Assembly: GCF_002140975.2 (NCBI RefSeq)
Contig: NZ_CP147247.1
Span: 2,144,501-2,208,500 of the forward strand
Direction: 5' to 3'
DNA: 64,000 nt
DNA from: Enterococcus sp. 9E7_DIV0242
Lineage (GTDB): Bacteria > Bacillota > Bacilli > Lactobacillales > Enterococcaceae
The notes beneath the pieces are model-generated. The model was given only the letters and a program-made list of their open reading frames with translations, ran no database searches and had not been told where the DNA came from. This document shows, piece after piece, positions 1 through 9,100 of the stretch (its first letter is position 1; each line of letters opens with the position of its first letter). Both the position numbers and the translations under genes were made by a program.

Positions 1-7
1 CAAAACG

Positions 8-982
8 TCACAACTGTTGCTTCAAAAATTCCTTGTACTCCCTCTGTTCCTCTGTTTCATGAATTGAAAGTTCTGAAAAATCCCCATTGACTAGCGAATC
101 TAACGATCCCTTAATAAGATGTGTTACGGTCGCATTCCCAATCAACTCCATCCAATAGCCGCCATCATTTGTTTCATGAACAACGGTTTGCACAAATCCT
201 CCCACATTACGAACGGTGATTTTTTCATAAAATTGTTTTGTATGTAACAAGGTATAGAGCAAACTGCTCGCACACATAGCCGTTCCACAAGCACTGGTTA
301 AACCAACGCCACGTTCAAATGTACGGACAAACAACTCATTCCTATTTAAAATTTCAACAAAGCTGACATTGATTCCATCAGGAAAAATTGGATTTTCTCC
401 ATTGACATACGTAGCGATTCGCTCTAATTCTCCATCCATCAATCCATCATGATCAACAAAGGCAATCAAATGTGGATTTGGCACAGAGACAACCGAAAAC
501 TCCAGTGTATCTGAAAGAGCCGGAATTCGTTCATTAATGATGGTTTGCTGTACACTATTCATTGGTACCGTTTCTTTGTCAAAGCTGACCGGTGAAATCT
601 CGACCTGATAGGCCGATACCTTATCAGAAAAATCTGTGGTTTTCCCTACTTTTAAATCAGCAAACATTGTTTCAACAGAAAAAAAAGCTTCATTATATTT
701 TTCAAATAAATATCTTGCTACTGTGCGTAATCCATTGCCACACATACTAGCCTCAGTTCCGTCACTGTTTATCACACGCATTTTTGCAAGACTGGTCCCC
801 TTACTCGCTTGCTCCACAAGTAGGATTCCATCGGCACCACCCAATAATCCAGACTGACGATTACATAGATTTTTTCTTAATAATTCAATTGCTGCTTGAG
901 TCAGTGGCTCAGCAAGCAGTGTCTCATCTAAGATAAAAAAATCATTCTCAGAACCATGCACTTTCTGTAACTCAATTTCCAT
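8..982 (-). CDS. dapF: Diaminopimelate epimerase
   Basis: Interconverts LL- and meso-diaminopimelate in the late lysine pathway (cytosolic, cofactor-free two-cysteine mechanism). The 324-residue protein has both hallmark cysteines: one in MCGNG near residue 81 and one in TSACGTAM near residue 232. The reading frame extends nine codons upstream, but GGGAGG sits nine bases before the ATG at 982, so that start was chosen. It is longer than the roughly 275 residues typical of the family. It lies downstream of sodA on the same strand with a terminator-like hairpin between. Enterococcal peptidoglycan usually carries lysine, so this most likely feeds lysine synthesis, which also links it to the aspartokinase at 45.4 kb. 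The family call is firm. Confidence 0.93.
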   Translation of the reverse strand: MEIELQKVHGSENDFFILDETLLAEPLTQAAIELLRKNLCNRQSGLLGGADGILLVEQASKGTSLAKMRVINSDGTEASMCGNGLRTVARYLFEKYNEAFFSVETMFADLKVGKTTDFSDKVSAYQVEISPVSFDKETVPMNSVQQTIINERIPALSDTLEFSVVSVPNPHLIAFVDHDGLMDGELERIATYVNGENPIFPDGINVSFVEILNRNELFVRTFERGVGLTSACGTAMCASSLLYTLLHTKQFYEKITVRNVGGFVQTVVHETNDGGYWMELIGNATVTHLIKGSLDSLVNGDFSELSIHETEEQREYKEFLKQQL

Positions 983-1029
983 TTTAATAAGCCTCCCACC
1001 CATTGACACTCTAAGTACTAGTATGCCAT

Positions 1030-1078
1030 AAAAAAAAAGAAGAGAACAGTTATTTTTACTGAACCCCTCTTTATTTAT
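1030..1078 (-). terminator. Probable sodA terminator
   Basis: On the minus strand an imperfect G-U-containing hairpin (AAGAG..CAGT paired with ACTG..CTCTT) is followed by a run of T just after the sodA stop. Confidence 0.6.
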
Positions 1079-1083
1079 ACAAA

Positions 1084-1692
1084 TTATTTAGCTTTGTTGA
1101 AATATTCATTAACAGCAGTCCAGTTAACCACATTCCAGAACGCAGAAATATAGTCTGGACGAACATTTTTATATTTCAAGTAATACGCATGTTCCCATAC
1201 ATCAAGGCCTAAAACCGGTGTTTTCCCTTCCATTAATGGAGAATCTTGATTTGCAGTTGAAGTGACTTCAAGTTTGCCATTGTTCACAACTAACCAAGCC
1301 CAGCCTGAACCAAAACGGCCAGTTGCAGCTGTTTTGAATTCTTCTTTAAGGTTGTCAAAGCTTCCAAAAGTTTCGTCGATCGCTGCTTTAATTTCACCAG
1401 TTGGTTCTCCACCAGCATCTGGTCCCATAATTCCCCAGAAAAATGTGTGATTGGCATGTCCGCCACCATTGTTTCTAACTGCTGTGCGGATGTCTTCTGG
1501 AATGCTATCCATATCAGCAATCAGCTCTTCTACTGTTTTTTCACCAAGCTCAGGATGTTTCTCAATTGCTGCGTTTAAATTTGTCACGTAAGTGTTATGA
1601 TGTTTGTCGTGGTGCAAATGCATTGTTTCTGAGTCAATGTAAGGTTCTAATGCGTCATAAGCATAAGGTAAATCTGGTAATGTGTAAGTCAT
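1084..1692 (-). CDS. sodA: Superoxide dismutase [Mn]
   Basis: Dismutates superoxide to hydrogen peroxide and oxygen in the cytosol. The 202-residue protein has the Mn/Fe-SOD layout: an N-terminal helical hairpin with [12 protein letters not shown] near residue 26, NHTFFW near residue 82, and the C-terminal [11 protein letters not shown] metal-ligand motif. The QDSPL stretch before it suggests manganese rather than iron. GGAGGAG precedes the ATG. It is transcribed divergently from ispG across a 569-base gap. Sod and ispG are also close neighbours in Bacillus and Listeria, so the pairing may be ancestral. Confidence 0.96.
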   Translation of the reverse strand: MTYTLPDLPYAYDALEPYIDSETMHLHHDKHHNTYVTNLNAAIEKHPELGEKTVEELIADMDSIPEDIRTAVRNNGGGHANHTFFWGIMGPDAGGEPTGEIKAAIDETFGSFDNLKEEFKTAATGRFGSGWAWLVVNNGKLEVTSTANQDSPLMEGKTPVLGLDVWEHAYYLKYKNVRPDYISAFWNVVNWTAVNEYFNKAK

Positions 1693-1737
1693 TGTACGTC
1701 TCCTCCAAAATTGTGTTTTAAATTCTATACATCTATA

Positions 1738-1766
1738 AGAATACCAAATTTAAAGCAAACCTACAA
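1738..1766 (-). promoter_or_regulatory. Putative sodA promoter
   Basis: On the minus strand TTGTAG (1761-1766) and TATTCT (1738-1743) are separated by 17 bases, about 50 bases before the sodA start. Assigned by sigma-A consensus only. Confidence 0.45.
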
Positions 1767-2261
1767 AATAATTGCCTGTAACTTTCACATCATGCCCCCA
1801 TTCTTTTCTCCTCCGATTCTTTCTATGTTCACAGTAATACCGCACATACTATGATTTTCGATTTCACTCGGTACTTAGCATAATTTTAAACATTTTTTTG
1901 GTTCTTCTTGTTGTAGAATGTGGTAGTATAGGTTATTGAGCATTGAGACTGAATAACCACCTAGACATGAATGACTAATCTAAATGAATCAAATGGGCAA
2001 TTTCTGACTAACAGAAGCGGCTTTTATCCGGTTTCAACGGGCTGACACATACTAATGTCACAATCCCATACAAACAGATTCTTTGTACTTTTGTGCTTTA
2101 CTGACTTAGAAGCACTTCCTGTAACACTATTATTAAAACGTCCTCACTCAGAAGCTGTGGTACTATTTTTCTACCTATCGTTTCTTCCTATTTTAAACAG
2201 AAGAGATCACAGCTCTCAAAACAGTGAATTTTGGACCTAATCACAAAGGAGAGAACTATCC
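1767..2261 (+). other. sodA-ispG intergenic region
   Basis: Divergent spacer. Upstream of ispG there is a long region of mixed composition with a short frame at 2055-2240 that lacks a convincing ribosome binding site. The ispG Shine-Dalgarno AAAGGAG lies at 2245-2251. No known riboswitch signature was recognised. Confidence 0.4.
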
Positions 2262-3353
2262 ATGAGCACGATGACCCATCGAAAAGATACTCGCCCTGTA
2301 AATGTAGGCGGACTGACCATCGGCGGAAGCAATGAGCTATTTATTCAAAGTATGTGTACAACCAAAACACATCATGTAGAAGAAACTGTCGCTCAGATCC
2401 TTGAACTGGAAGAAGCCGGTTGCCAGATTGTTCGTGTTGCCGTTCCAGATGAAGAGGCAGCAAACGCATTAGGCGCAATCAAAGAAAAAATCCATATCCC
2501 TTTAGTTGCGGATATTCACTTTGACTATCGTTTGGCTTTAAAGGCGATCGAACAAGGTGTAGATAAAATAAGAATCAACCCAGGAAATATCGGTCGAAAA
2601 GACCGTGTGGAAAAAGTAGTTACAGCTTGTAAAGAAAAAGGAATTCCCATCCGAATTGGTGTAAATGCCGGTTCACTGGAAAAGAAATTTTTGCAGCAAT
2701 ATGGCTATCCTACCGCTGAAGCGATGGTAGCTAGCGCCATGGAGCATATAAAAATTCTTGAAGATCTAGATTTTTACGATATCATCGTTTCTTTAAAAGC
2801 AAGTGACGTCAATTTAGCTATCGAAGCTTATTCTTTAGCAGCGGAAAGCTTTAACTACCCGCTACATTTAGGAATCACTGAAGCTGGAACGAAATTCTCC
2901 GGCGGGATTAAATCTGCCGCTGGTTTAGGTGCCTTGCTCTCAAGAGGAATCGGTAATACCTGCCGTGTTTCTCTATCTGCAGACCCTGTCGAAGAAATCA
3001 AAGTGGCTAGAGAGGTATTAAAAGCCTTCGGTTTGGCCAGTAATGCTGCTTCATTGATTTCTTGTCCTACATGTGGCCGAATAGAAATCGATTTGATCCC
3101 AATCGCAAATGAAATTGAGGAATACATCGAAAAAATCAAAGCACCTATCAAAGTAGCTGTCCTAGGTTGTGCTGTCAATGGACCTGGCGAAGCCAGAGAA
3201 GCAGATATCGGCATTGCCGGAGGTCAAGGAAAAGGAATGCTCTTCAAAAAGGGCAAAATCATCCGCACCGTTCCGGAAGAAATCATGGTTGATGAACTGA
3301 AAAAAGAAGTGGACCTTTTGGCGGCAGCTTATGCCAGAGGCGAAGAAATTTAA
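2262..3353 (+). CDS. ispG: 4-hydroxy-3-methylbut-2-en-1-yl diphosphate synthase
   Basis: A [4Fe-4S] enzyme of the MEP isoprenoid pathway that converts methylerythritol cyclodiphosphate to HMBPP. The 363-residue protein is collinear with the short bacterial GcpE form: an N-terminal TIM barrel ([37 protein letters not shown]) and a C-terminal iron-sulfur domain with SCPTCGR and [16 protein letters not shown] lies about ten bases before ATG 2262; a second ATG at 2271 is possible. It stands alone with a strong terminator after it. Enterococci are generally described as mevalonate-pathway users, so its presence is noteworthy. Confidence 0.95.
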   Translation: MSTMTHRKDTRPVNVGGLTIGGSNELFIQSMCTTKTHHVEETVAQILELEEAGCQIVRVAVPDEEAANALGAIKEKIHIPLVADIHFDYRLALKAIEQGVDKIRINPGNIGRKDRVEKVVTACKEKGIPIRIGVNAGSLEKKFLQQYGYPTAEAMVASAMEHIKILEDLDFYDIIVSLKASDVNLAIEAYSLAAESFNYPLHLGITEAGTKFSGGIKSAAGLGALLSRGIGNTCRVSLSADPVEEIKVAREVLKAFGLASNAASLISCPTCGRIEIDLIPIANEIEEYIEKIKAPIKVAVLGCAVNGPGEAREADIGIAGGQGKGMLFKKGKIIRTVPEEIMVDELKKEVDLLAAAYARGEEI

Positions 3354-3359
3354 CTTGCA

Positions 3360-3398
3360 GAATGAGCCTTGTTTTTATTACAGGGCTCATTCTTTTTT
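3360..3398 (+). terminator. ispG terminator
   Basis: GAATGAGCC pairs with GGCTCATTC across a 14-base loop, followed by six T residues. Confidence 0.9.
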
Positions 3399-3552
3399 GT
3401 TTTCACTCTTTTTTTGATACAATTAATAGGATGAGCTTTCTCACAACTTGATTTTGTTCCTATCTATTGTATTAAATATATTAAATTGTAGGAAAAGTCA
3501 GGTCGATAAGAAGATGGACTTATTTATTGAGTCAGAAAAAGGAGGCCCTACC

Positions 3553-4515
3553 GTGTCAAAACCAATTATTTTATTAAAAGAAAAATTTAAGCCTGATCAA
3601 ATCGATCGAATCAAAGCCGCTGCCGAAGAGTACCAAATTATTGATACCCATGATTCGGCTGTTTCCTATCAAGAAGAGGATATTCAGATTATGCTAGGTT
3701 GGGATAAAGAACTCGGACCACGCTTATTGAACAACCCAAACAGCAAACTGAAATGGGTTCAATCTATCTCCGCTGGCGTGGATTCTTACGATCTATCTGC
3801 CTTTGAAGAACGAAACATCCTACTTTCAAACGGCAGTGGTATTCATACAATTTCCATCTCAGAACATGTCTTAGGTGTGCTTTTAGCAAGATACAGAGGT
3901 CTCCTGCAGGCCGCCACTGTTCAACAAGATAAGCAATGGAAAGATGCTTCTGTTGATTACCGTCAACTTTCTGGACAAAGTATGCTGATTGTGGGGACTG
4001 GTAACATTGGACAGCAACTGGCTTCCTTTGCTCAAGGATTAAAAATTCGAACGTATGGTATCAATTCGAGCGGACATCCGTCACCTGGCTTCTTAGAATG
4101 CTATTCCCAGAAAAACATGAATCGAATCATCAAAGATATGGATATCGTCGTGAACATCCTTCCGTTAACCGAAGCGACATACTATTTGTACAATGAAGAA
4201 ATGTTTCAATCAATGAAAGAAAACAGCATTTTCATTAATGTCGGACGAGGACGTTCTGTTAAAACGGACGACTTGGTCCAAGCACTTGAAAATGGTCCAA
4301 TTGCTTTTGCGGCATTAGATGTCTTTGAAGAAGAGCCTTTACCGAAGGATTCTCCTTTGTGGACGATGGAAAACGTTCTGATTACACCACATATTTCCGG
4401 TATGACTGATGGATTCAAAGAAAAACTCTTAGCGATTTTCCTTACGAATCTTGCTTCCTTCATCAATGAAGGCACCCTTAAACAAAATCAAGTGAACCTT
4501 GAAAGAGGTTATTAA
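3553..4515 (+). CDS. D-isomer-specific 2-hydroxyacid dehydrogenase family protein
   Basis: NAD(P)-dependent dehydrogenase of the D-2-hydroxyacid family; the substrate cannot be assigned. The frame is open from 3448, but AAAGGAGG at 3538-3545 points to GTG 3553, giving 320 residues, the usual family length. Visible are a catalytic-domain N-terminus, the Rossmann motif GTGNIGQQL, the conserved NVGRGRSV arginine region, the EEEPLP glutamate and the TPHISG histidine. It is monocistronic between the ispG terminator and a long palindromic hairpin. It resembles YoaD/SerA-like reductases, and a phosphoglycerate dehydrogenase role is not supported. Confidence 0.85.
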   Translation: MSKPIILLKEKFKPDQIDRIKAAAEEYQIIDTHDSAVSYQEEDIQIMLGWDKELGPRLLNNPNSKLKWVQSISAGVDSYDLSAFEERNILLSNGSGIHTISISEHVLGVLLARYRGLLQAATVQQDKQWKDASVDYRQLSGQSMLIVGTGNIGQQLASFAQGLKIRTYGINSSGHPSPGFLECYSQKNMNRIIKDMDIVVNILPLTEATYYLYNEEMFQSMKENSIFINVGRGRSVKTDDLVQALENGPIAFAALDVFEEEPLPKDSPLWTMENVLITPHISGMTDGFKEKLLAIFLTNLASFINEGTLKQNQVNLERGY

Positions 4516-4559
4516 CCAAACAATAGGGACAGCGCCTAAGCGCTGTCCCTATTGTTTGG
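4516..4559. terminator. Perfect inverted repeat between convergent genes
   Basis: Two 20-base arms match perfectly around the four-base loop CTAA (arm core AATAGGGACAGCGC). It has no long U tract on the plus side. It sits exactly between converging genes and probably terminates both. Confidence 0.7.
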
Positions 4560-4575
4560 TAGTATTCTTATCTAA

Positions 4576-5508
4576 TCAGACGTTATCTTTCTCAGTCTCT
4601 TTTATTAGGTAAACCGGTCGATTTTTGGTTTCCATAAATATTTTCCCAATGTATTTTCCGATAATTCCCAAGCATAGCAGCTGCAAACCGCCTACAAAAA
4701 GAAAAATGACGACCATCGAAGGCCACCCGCTTGTCGGATCTCCATACATGAATGTTCTAAAAAGAATGACCAACATAGCAAGCACTGAACCCACACAGGA
4801 TAAGGCACCTACATAAGAAGCAAAATTTAATGGGGCTTCTGAAAAGTTAATGATGCCATCCAACGAATAACTGAATAAGCTCCAAAATGACCATGAAGTC
4901 TCTCCGGCAACGCGCTCTCTGTTTTCATAAGAAAGGTATTTCGTATTAAATCCTACCCAACTAAAAATCCCTTTAGAAAATCGATTATACTCTGTTAATT
5001 CGAGGATACTGTCAACCATCTGTCTCGTCATCAAACGAAAATCTCTCGCACCGTCTACCATCTCTGTTTCGCCGATCTTGTTAATCAGCCTATAGAACAT
5101 TCGTGCAAAGAAACTACGAATCGCAGGTTCCCCATCCCGAGTTGTTCTTCTAGTTCCGACACAATCGAAATCCTCTGTCTCGATAATCTCAATCATCTGC
5201 GGAAGCAGATCAGGAGGATCTTGTAAATCAGCATCCATTACAGTGACTAATTCACCTGAGGCTGCTTGAAGTCCGGCATATAACCCGGCTTCCTTCCCAA
5301 AATTTCTTGAAAATGATAAGTACCTTACTTTATCAGGATGTTGTTTATGTAAATCGCGTAAACAAGAAAGTGTATTATCCTTTGAGCCATCATTGACAAA
5401 CACATACTCCACGTCATGCTTAATTAGCTGGCTGATTTTTTCTACCTCGTTAAAAAAAATGGGAATAGATTCCTCTTCATTGTAACAAGGAACGACAATC
5501 GATAGCAT
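4576..5508 (-). CDS. Membrane-linked family 2 glycosyltransferase (CsbB/GtrB-like)
   Basis: Likely transfers a sugar from a nucleotide donor to undecaprenyl phosphate. The catalytic domain begins SIVVPCYNEEES and carries the DADLQDPP metal-binding motif. Two C-terminal transmembrane segments follow (about residues 220-245 and 255-285), the DPM1/GtrB architecture. AGGAGG lies ten bases before ATG 5508, so the 16 upstream in-frame codons were dropped, leaving 310 residues. In Bacillus the CsbB transferase works with the YfhO membrane protein in lipoteichoic acid glycosylation. A YfhO-family gene is at 32310 here, but the partnership is inference. Confidence 0.88.
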   Translation of the reverse strand: MLSIVVPCYNEEESIPIFFNEVEKISQLIKHDVEYVFVNDGSKDNTLSCLRDLHKQHPDKVRYLSFSRNFGKEAGLYAGLQAASGELVTVMDADLQDPPDLLPQMIEIIETEDFDCVGTRRTTRDGEPAIRSFFARMFYRLINKIGETEMVDGARDFRLMTRQMVDSILELTEYNRFSKGIFSWVGFNTKYLSYENRERVAGETSWSFWSLFSYSLDGIINFSEAPLNFASYVGALSCVGSVLAMLVILFRTFMYGDPTSGWPSMVVIFLFVGGLQLLCLGIIGKYIGKIFMETKNRPVYLIKETEKDNV

Positions 5509-5694
5509 GTTTCCTTTTCCTCCTATGCATAAATCTGTGTATCTATTATAACACACAGTAAAATTGAAATCTCTCGAAAATTAAATAACAATCGTACGGT
5601 TAAATTATAGTTAAAATATAAAAAAAACGTTCTTAATATTAGCTATTTATACTGATTTTTTATATATAAAAAAACATTTTTATATCATTTTCTC

Positions 5695-5723
5695 TTGTAA
5701 TTAATCATTTTCATAGGTATTAT
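5695..5723 (+). promoter_or_regulatory. Putative promoter of the Mga-type regulator
   Basis: TTGTAA (5695-5700), a 17-base spacer and TATTAT (5718-5723) lie in a very AT-rich intergenic stretch about 58 bases before the start. Confidence 0.55.
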
Positions 5724-5781
5724 GTAATAGAGATAGTTAAAGAACTAACATGTCAAACACTTACAAAAGAAGGAGATGCTT

Positions 5782-7272
5782 ATGCTTGAAACAATCATTT
5801 TAGATGACTTTGCACAAAAAAAATTAGATATGTTTCATCAATTCCTTGACTGTGATGATGGAACTTATTCCCCTCGACACTTTAAACAATTTTCAGATTT
5901 CTCTCACGCTCGTTTGGTCTCTCTATTTTCAGAAATGAACGAGGACCTTATCCAACAAAACGAAACCCCATTACTGTCAGCAGATGGCAAACTCACGATC
6001 AACAAGGAGCAACTCATTACTATTCCCTACCAACAATACCTCTTTCAAGAAAGTATCGCTTATAAATTTTTATTAGCGTCTATTTTGGAAAAGAATTACC
6101 GACTTGAAGATTTTTGTGAAGAAAATTACATAAGCAGAGCCTCCGTTTTGCGAAGACTCCAACCAATCATTAGCTATCTGAAAAAATTCGACATACAGAT
6201 AAACTGTTCCAAAATGAGAATCACCGGTAATGAAGCCATCATCCGCATCGTATACTTCAACTTTTTCTGGCTCACCTCTTTCGGAGAAGACTTCTTTTTA
6301 GGCTTAGGGGAAAGCAAACGTGGTCCGGAGTTATTCGACTTCAACGATAAACAGTGGATGAAGTACGTTGAACCGAGACAATGGTTTCTGTTAACTTCTA
6401 TTAATAAATTGAGACTTGAAAAATCTCATTTTCTAGCAGAGACTCCATTTGACCAATTGGTTTACCCAGAAACAAACCTATCCTTTTTCGATGAATTGAA
6501 ACAATTGGGCATTTCACAAAAATATCGTTCTAGAGAAGCAGATTTCTTGTCATACATGCTCTTTTATTGGATTCCTTATTTCCATTCAGATGATCCACGT
6601 ATTCCTTACGTAAAATCCTATATGTTTAGCAAGAACCATCCTTTAGGAAATTTGATTGAACATTTTCAAAGTTTTTACATACACTCACTTGGTGAGAACT
6701 CTCTAACTGAAGATGAAAAGGAATTATTACATATCAACATCTTCACAACTTTTTTAAACCATGCAATAAGAGAAGATAGACTCCCGTTGGCTGTTGATTT
6801 TTCTTATAACTTATTTAATGGGCTCCATCCGTTGTTTGAGCCGCTTTTTCACGACGTTCAGATATTCTTGAAGAAAACAGCACAGTCAAAACAATACCAG
6901 TGGATGCTTAATTGCCTGGATCATTTGGTCTTTAGTTGCACCATGTTCTTATTGCCTTTCTTTGAACGAGCAAAAGAGAACCATCATCTACGCGTAGGTG
7001 TCATCCTTTTCCAAAATGCGATTGTTTCTCAGTCGCTCTTCGAGTATCTGGGAAAAATTCCCTTTGTCGAAGCTGAGCTGATTACTTCGTTCGAAAAAAA
7101 GGACTACGATTATTATATCGCAACCTCTCCGTTACTCTTACCAAAAAGCGTACGACGAAAAGGAAATTTCAAATTGATCACCTTGACTGAAATAGAGAAT
7201 TATCAAACCATTCTCTTTTCTACATTACAAGAAAAATATGCAGAAAAGGCAGATAGTTTTATTGCGGGGTAA
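5782..7272 (+). CDS. Mga-type helix-turn-helix transcriptional regulator
   Basis: Putative DNA-binding regulator of the Mga/AtxA type. The 496-residue protein has an N-terminal Mga helix-turn-helix region around residues 90-150 (NYRLEDFCEENYISRASVLR). A long helical middle resembles the PTS-regulation-like region, and there is a small alpha/beta C-terminus. AAGGAG at 5770-5775 abuts the first ATG (5776), so ATG 5782, six bases away, is preferred. It is a single gene between its own AT-rich promoter and a strong hairpin. Targets cannot be read from the sequence. The nearest genes are the glycosyltransferase and a HesB-like protein. Confidence 0.8.
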   Translation: MLETIILDDFAQKKLDMFHQFLDCDDGTYSPRHFKQFSDFSHARLVSLFSEMNEDLIQQNETPLLSADGKLTINKEQLITIPYQQYLFQESIAYKFLLASILEKNYRLEDFCEENYISRASVLRRLQPIISYLKKFDIQINCSKMRITGNEAIIRIVYFNFFWLTSFGEDFFLGLGESKRGPELFDFNDKQWMKYVEPRQWFLLTSINKLRLEKSHFLAETPFDQLVYPETNLSFFDELKQLGISQKYRSREADFLSYMLFYWIPYFHSDDPRIPYVKSYMFSKNHPLGNLIEHFQSFYIHSLGENSLTEDEKELLHINIFTTFLNHAIREDRLPLAVDFSYNLFNGLHPLFEPLFHDVQIFLKKTAQSKQYQWMLNCLDHLVFSCTMFLLPFFERAKENHHLRVGVILFQNAIVSQSLFEYLGKIPFVEAELITSFEKKDYDYYIATSPLLLPKSVRRKGNFKLITLTEIENYQTILFSTLQEKYAEKADSFIAG

Positions 7273-7325
7273 TAGCGATTAATAGAAAGCAACCTCCCCT
7301 GTTTTCCATTAATGAGCTTTAAAAA

Positions 7326-7379
7326 AAATAGAAGAATCGAACAAACTATCATACAGTTTGCTCGATTCTTCTATTTTTC
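7326..7379. terminator. Bidirectional terminator
   Basis: AATAGAAGAATCGA..AAACT pairs with AGTTT..TCGATTCTTCTATT, with T-rich flanks on both strands. On the minus strand it overlaps the last codons of the HesB-like gene. Confidence 0.85.
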
Positions 7380-7679
7380 ATTTTTATCGTTTTTTTCAAA
7401 TAAATAGGTTGGCTCATCCAACACTTCATCATAATCAACAAGTAGGTTATACTCAGAAAAAAACCAATCATCGTTTTCTTCTACATAATAATTTAGTCCG
7501 TCCACTTCTGTTTGGACTAACGGTTTCTCCGGTGTATCAACCGACATTCCTACAGAAAAACCTTCATGCACATTCGTATTGCCATAAACCTTTCCATAAA
7601 AGCGAATACCCATTCCAGGACCCACTTGAAGCTCTTGTTTAAACCACTCTTGTGCACGTGGTGTAATTTTCAATTCCAT
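7371..7679 (-). CDS. HesB/IscA-fold protein without cysteines (YneR-like)
   Basis: A 102-residue protein of the HesB/iron-sulfur biosynthesis fold, starting MELKITPRAQEWF. True A-type carriers need three cysteines; this protein has none, so it probably does not carry a cluster that way. Bacillus YneR-type relatives are likewise uncharacterised. An RBS-like AGGGAGGGA precedes the ATG. It is a single gene whose final codons lie inside the shared terminator. Function is unknown. Confidence 0.75.
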   Translation of the reverse strand: MELKITPRAQEWFKQELQVGPGMGIRFYGKVYGNTNVHEGFSVGMSVDTPEKPLVQTEVDGLNYYVEENDDWFFSEYNLLVDYDEVLDEPTYLFEKNDKNEK

Positions 7680-7741
7680 CCATAATCCCTCCCTACCAAA
7701 TCATTGTAGCATAGAAGAGATTACTTTCCTGTATAAATTGC

Positions 7742-8407
7742 CTATTGACTCATCTTATCATCCAGCAAGTCCACATCATCCGTATTTCCAATAACCAGCA
7801 AATTATCATTTTCTCTAACGATTTCTTCTGCTGCCGGTGACGCAATTACTTCTGTTTTCGAGCGACGTATAGCTACAACGGTTAGTCCAAAGCGCTGACG
7901 AAAATTCAAATCAGCCAACGTCTTATTGTAAAATTTAGGATTGGACACTCGAATTTCTGCTAAAGAAAATTCGTTGGAAAGCTCAATGTAATCTAGGATA
8001 TTTCGTGATACCAGCTTATGAGCCACTCTGATTCCCATATCTCGTTCTGGATGAACAACAGCGTCTGCCCCAATTTTCTCAAGAACACGCGCATGATAAG
8101 AATTAACCGCTTTTGCCAGTACATTAGGCACACCCATCTCCTTTACCATCAAGGTAACGAGGATACTTGCTTGGATATCTTCTCCAATTGCGACAACCAC
8201 ATGATCAAAATTACGAATACCTAAAGAACGAAGAGTCATTTCATCTTGCGCATTTGCTACAACAGCATGGGTCGCAATATTCATATACTCATTCACTTTA
8301 TCCTCATTACTGTCAATCGCTAGAACTTCCTGTCCAGACTCAATCAATGTTTGGCAAATACTTCCACCGAATCTTCCTAAACCAATGATGGCAAAATTCT
8401 GTTTCAT
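7742..8407 (-). CDS. Potassium uptake regulatory protein, KtrA/TrkA family
   Basis: Cytosolic gating subunit of a Ktr-type potassium channel. Residues 1-130 form a Rossmann RCK_N domain starting with the nucleotide motif GLGRFGGSICQ. Residues 140-221 form an RCK_C domain, which in related proteins binds cyclic di-AMP. The 221-residue length is typical of KtrA/KtrC. It lies 60 bases downstream of liaR on the same strand with no clear terminator between, so read-through from the Lia operon is possible. No membrane subunit gene is adjacent. Confidence 0.9.
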   Translation of the reverse strand: MKQNFAIIGLGRFGGSICQTLIESGQEVLAIDSNEDKVNEYMNIATHAVVANAQDEMTLRSLGIRNFDHVVVAIGEDIQASILVTLMVKEMGVPNVLAKAVNSYHARVLEKIGADAVVHPERDMGIRVAHKLVSRNILDYIELSNEFSLAEIRVSNPKFYNKTLADLNFRQRFGLTVVAIRRSKTEVIASPAAEEIVRENDNLLVIGNTDDVDLLDDKMSQ

Positions 8408-8467
8408 AATAACTGTCTGCTCCTATTATTCCATTTATTTGAAATCCAAACGATTCAAAAAAATAAT

Positions 8468-9100
8468 TTATTTTACTAGCTTGTGCTTAAATGCGTAAAT
8501 TGTCGCTTGTGTTCGATCATCAACATCTAACTTAGCAAGAATGTTAGATACATGTGTTTTCACTGTTTTTAGCGTAATGAATAGCTCATCTGCAATTTCT
8601 TGGTTACTTTTGCCTTTAGAAATCAGCAACAGAATCTCAAACTCCCGATTTGTTAAGTCGTCATGCAAAACAGGCTCCTGCTTCTTCGTCAGTCGTTCCA
8701 TCATCTTCGTAGTCACTTCCGGCTCAAGAACACGTTCCCCTCTGAAGGTTGCTCGGATAGCATTCGCAATTTCATGGGCTGTTGATGTTTTCAATAAATA
8801 ACCAGCTGCACCAGCCTCAATCGCAGGGTACACCTTTTCATCATCAATAAAGCTTGTAACAATGATTATTTTTGCTTCAGGCCAGTCCGATAAAATTGCT
8901 TTGGTAGATTCAATTCCATCCATTTCATCCATAACTAAATCCATCAATATGACATCCGGACGTAGTTCCAACGCCTTTTCGTATCCTATTTTACCATTTT
9001 CAGCCTCGCCGACCACTTCAATATCATCTTGAATAGACAAATAAGAAGAGACGCCCAAGCGCACCATTTCATGGTCATCAACCAGCATCACTTTGATCAT
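8468..9100 (-). CDS. liaR: Response regulator LiaR
   Basis: Output regulator of the LiaFSR cell-envelope stress system. It has an N-terminal receiver with a phospho-acceptor aspartate in [14 protein letters not shown] (about residue 54) and a C-terminal LuxR/NarL-type helix-turn-helix ([20 protein letters not shown]). Its start overlaps the liaS end by 23 bases, so the two are translationally coupled. In enterococci LiaR changes are linked to daptomycin tolerance; nothing visibly abnormal is seen here. Confidence 0.93.
   Translation of the reverse strand: MIKVMLVDDHEMVRLGVSSYLSIQDDIEVVGEAENGKIGYEKALELRPDVILMDLVMDEMDGIESTKAILSDWPEAKIIIVTSFIDDEKVYPAIEAGAAGYLLKTSTAHEIANAIRATFRGERVLEPEVTTKMMERLTKKQEPVLHDDLTNREFEILLLISKGKSNQEIADELFITLKTVKTHVSNILAKLDVDDRTQATIYAFKHKLVK

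Noticed and set aside
1290..1520. Out-of-frame minus-strand frame inside sodA
   Set aside because: Fully contained shadow of a well-supported gene.
2055..2240. 61-codon plus-strand frame before ispG
   Set aside because: No Shine-Dalgarno, atypical hydrophobic composition and no family likeness; treated as leader sequence.
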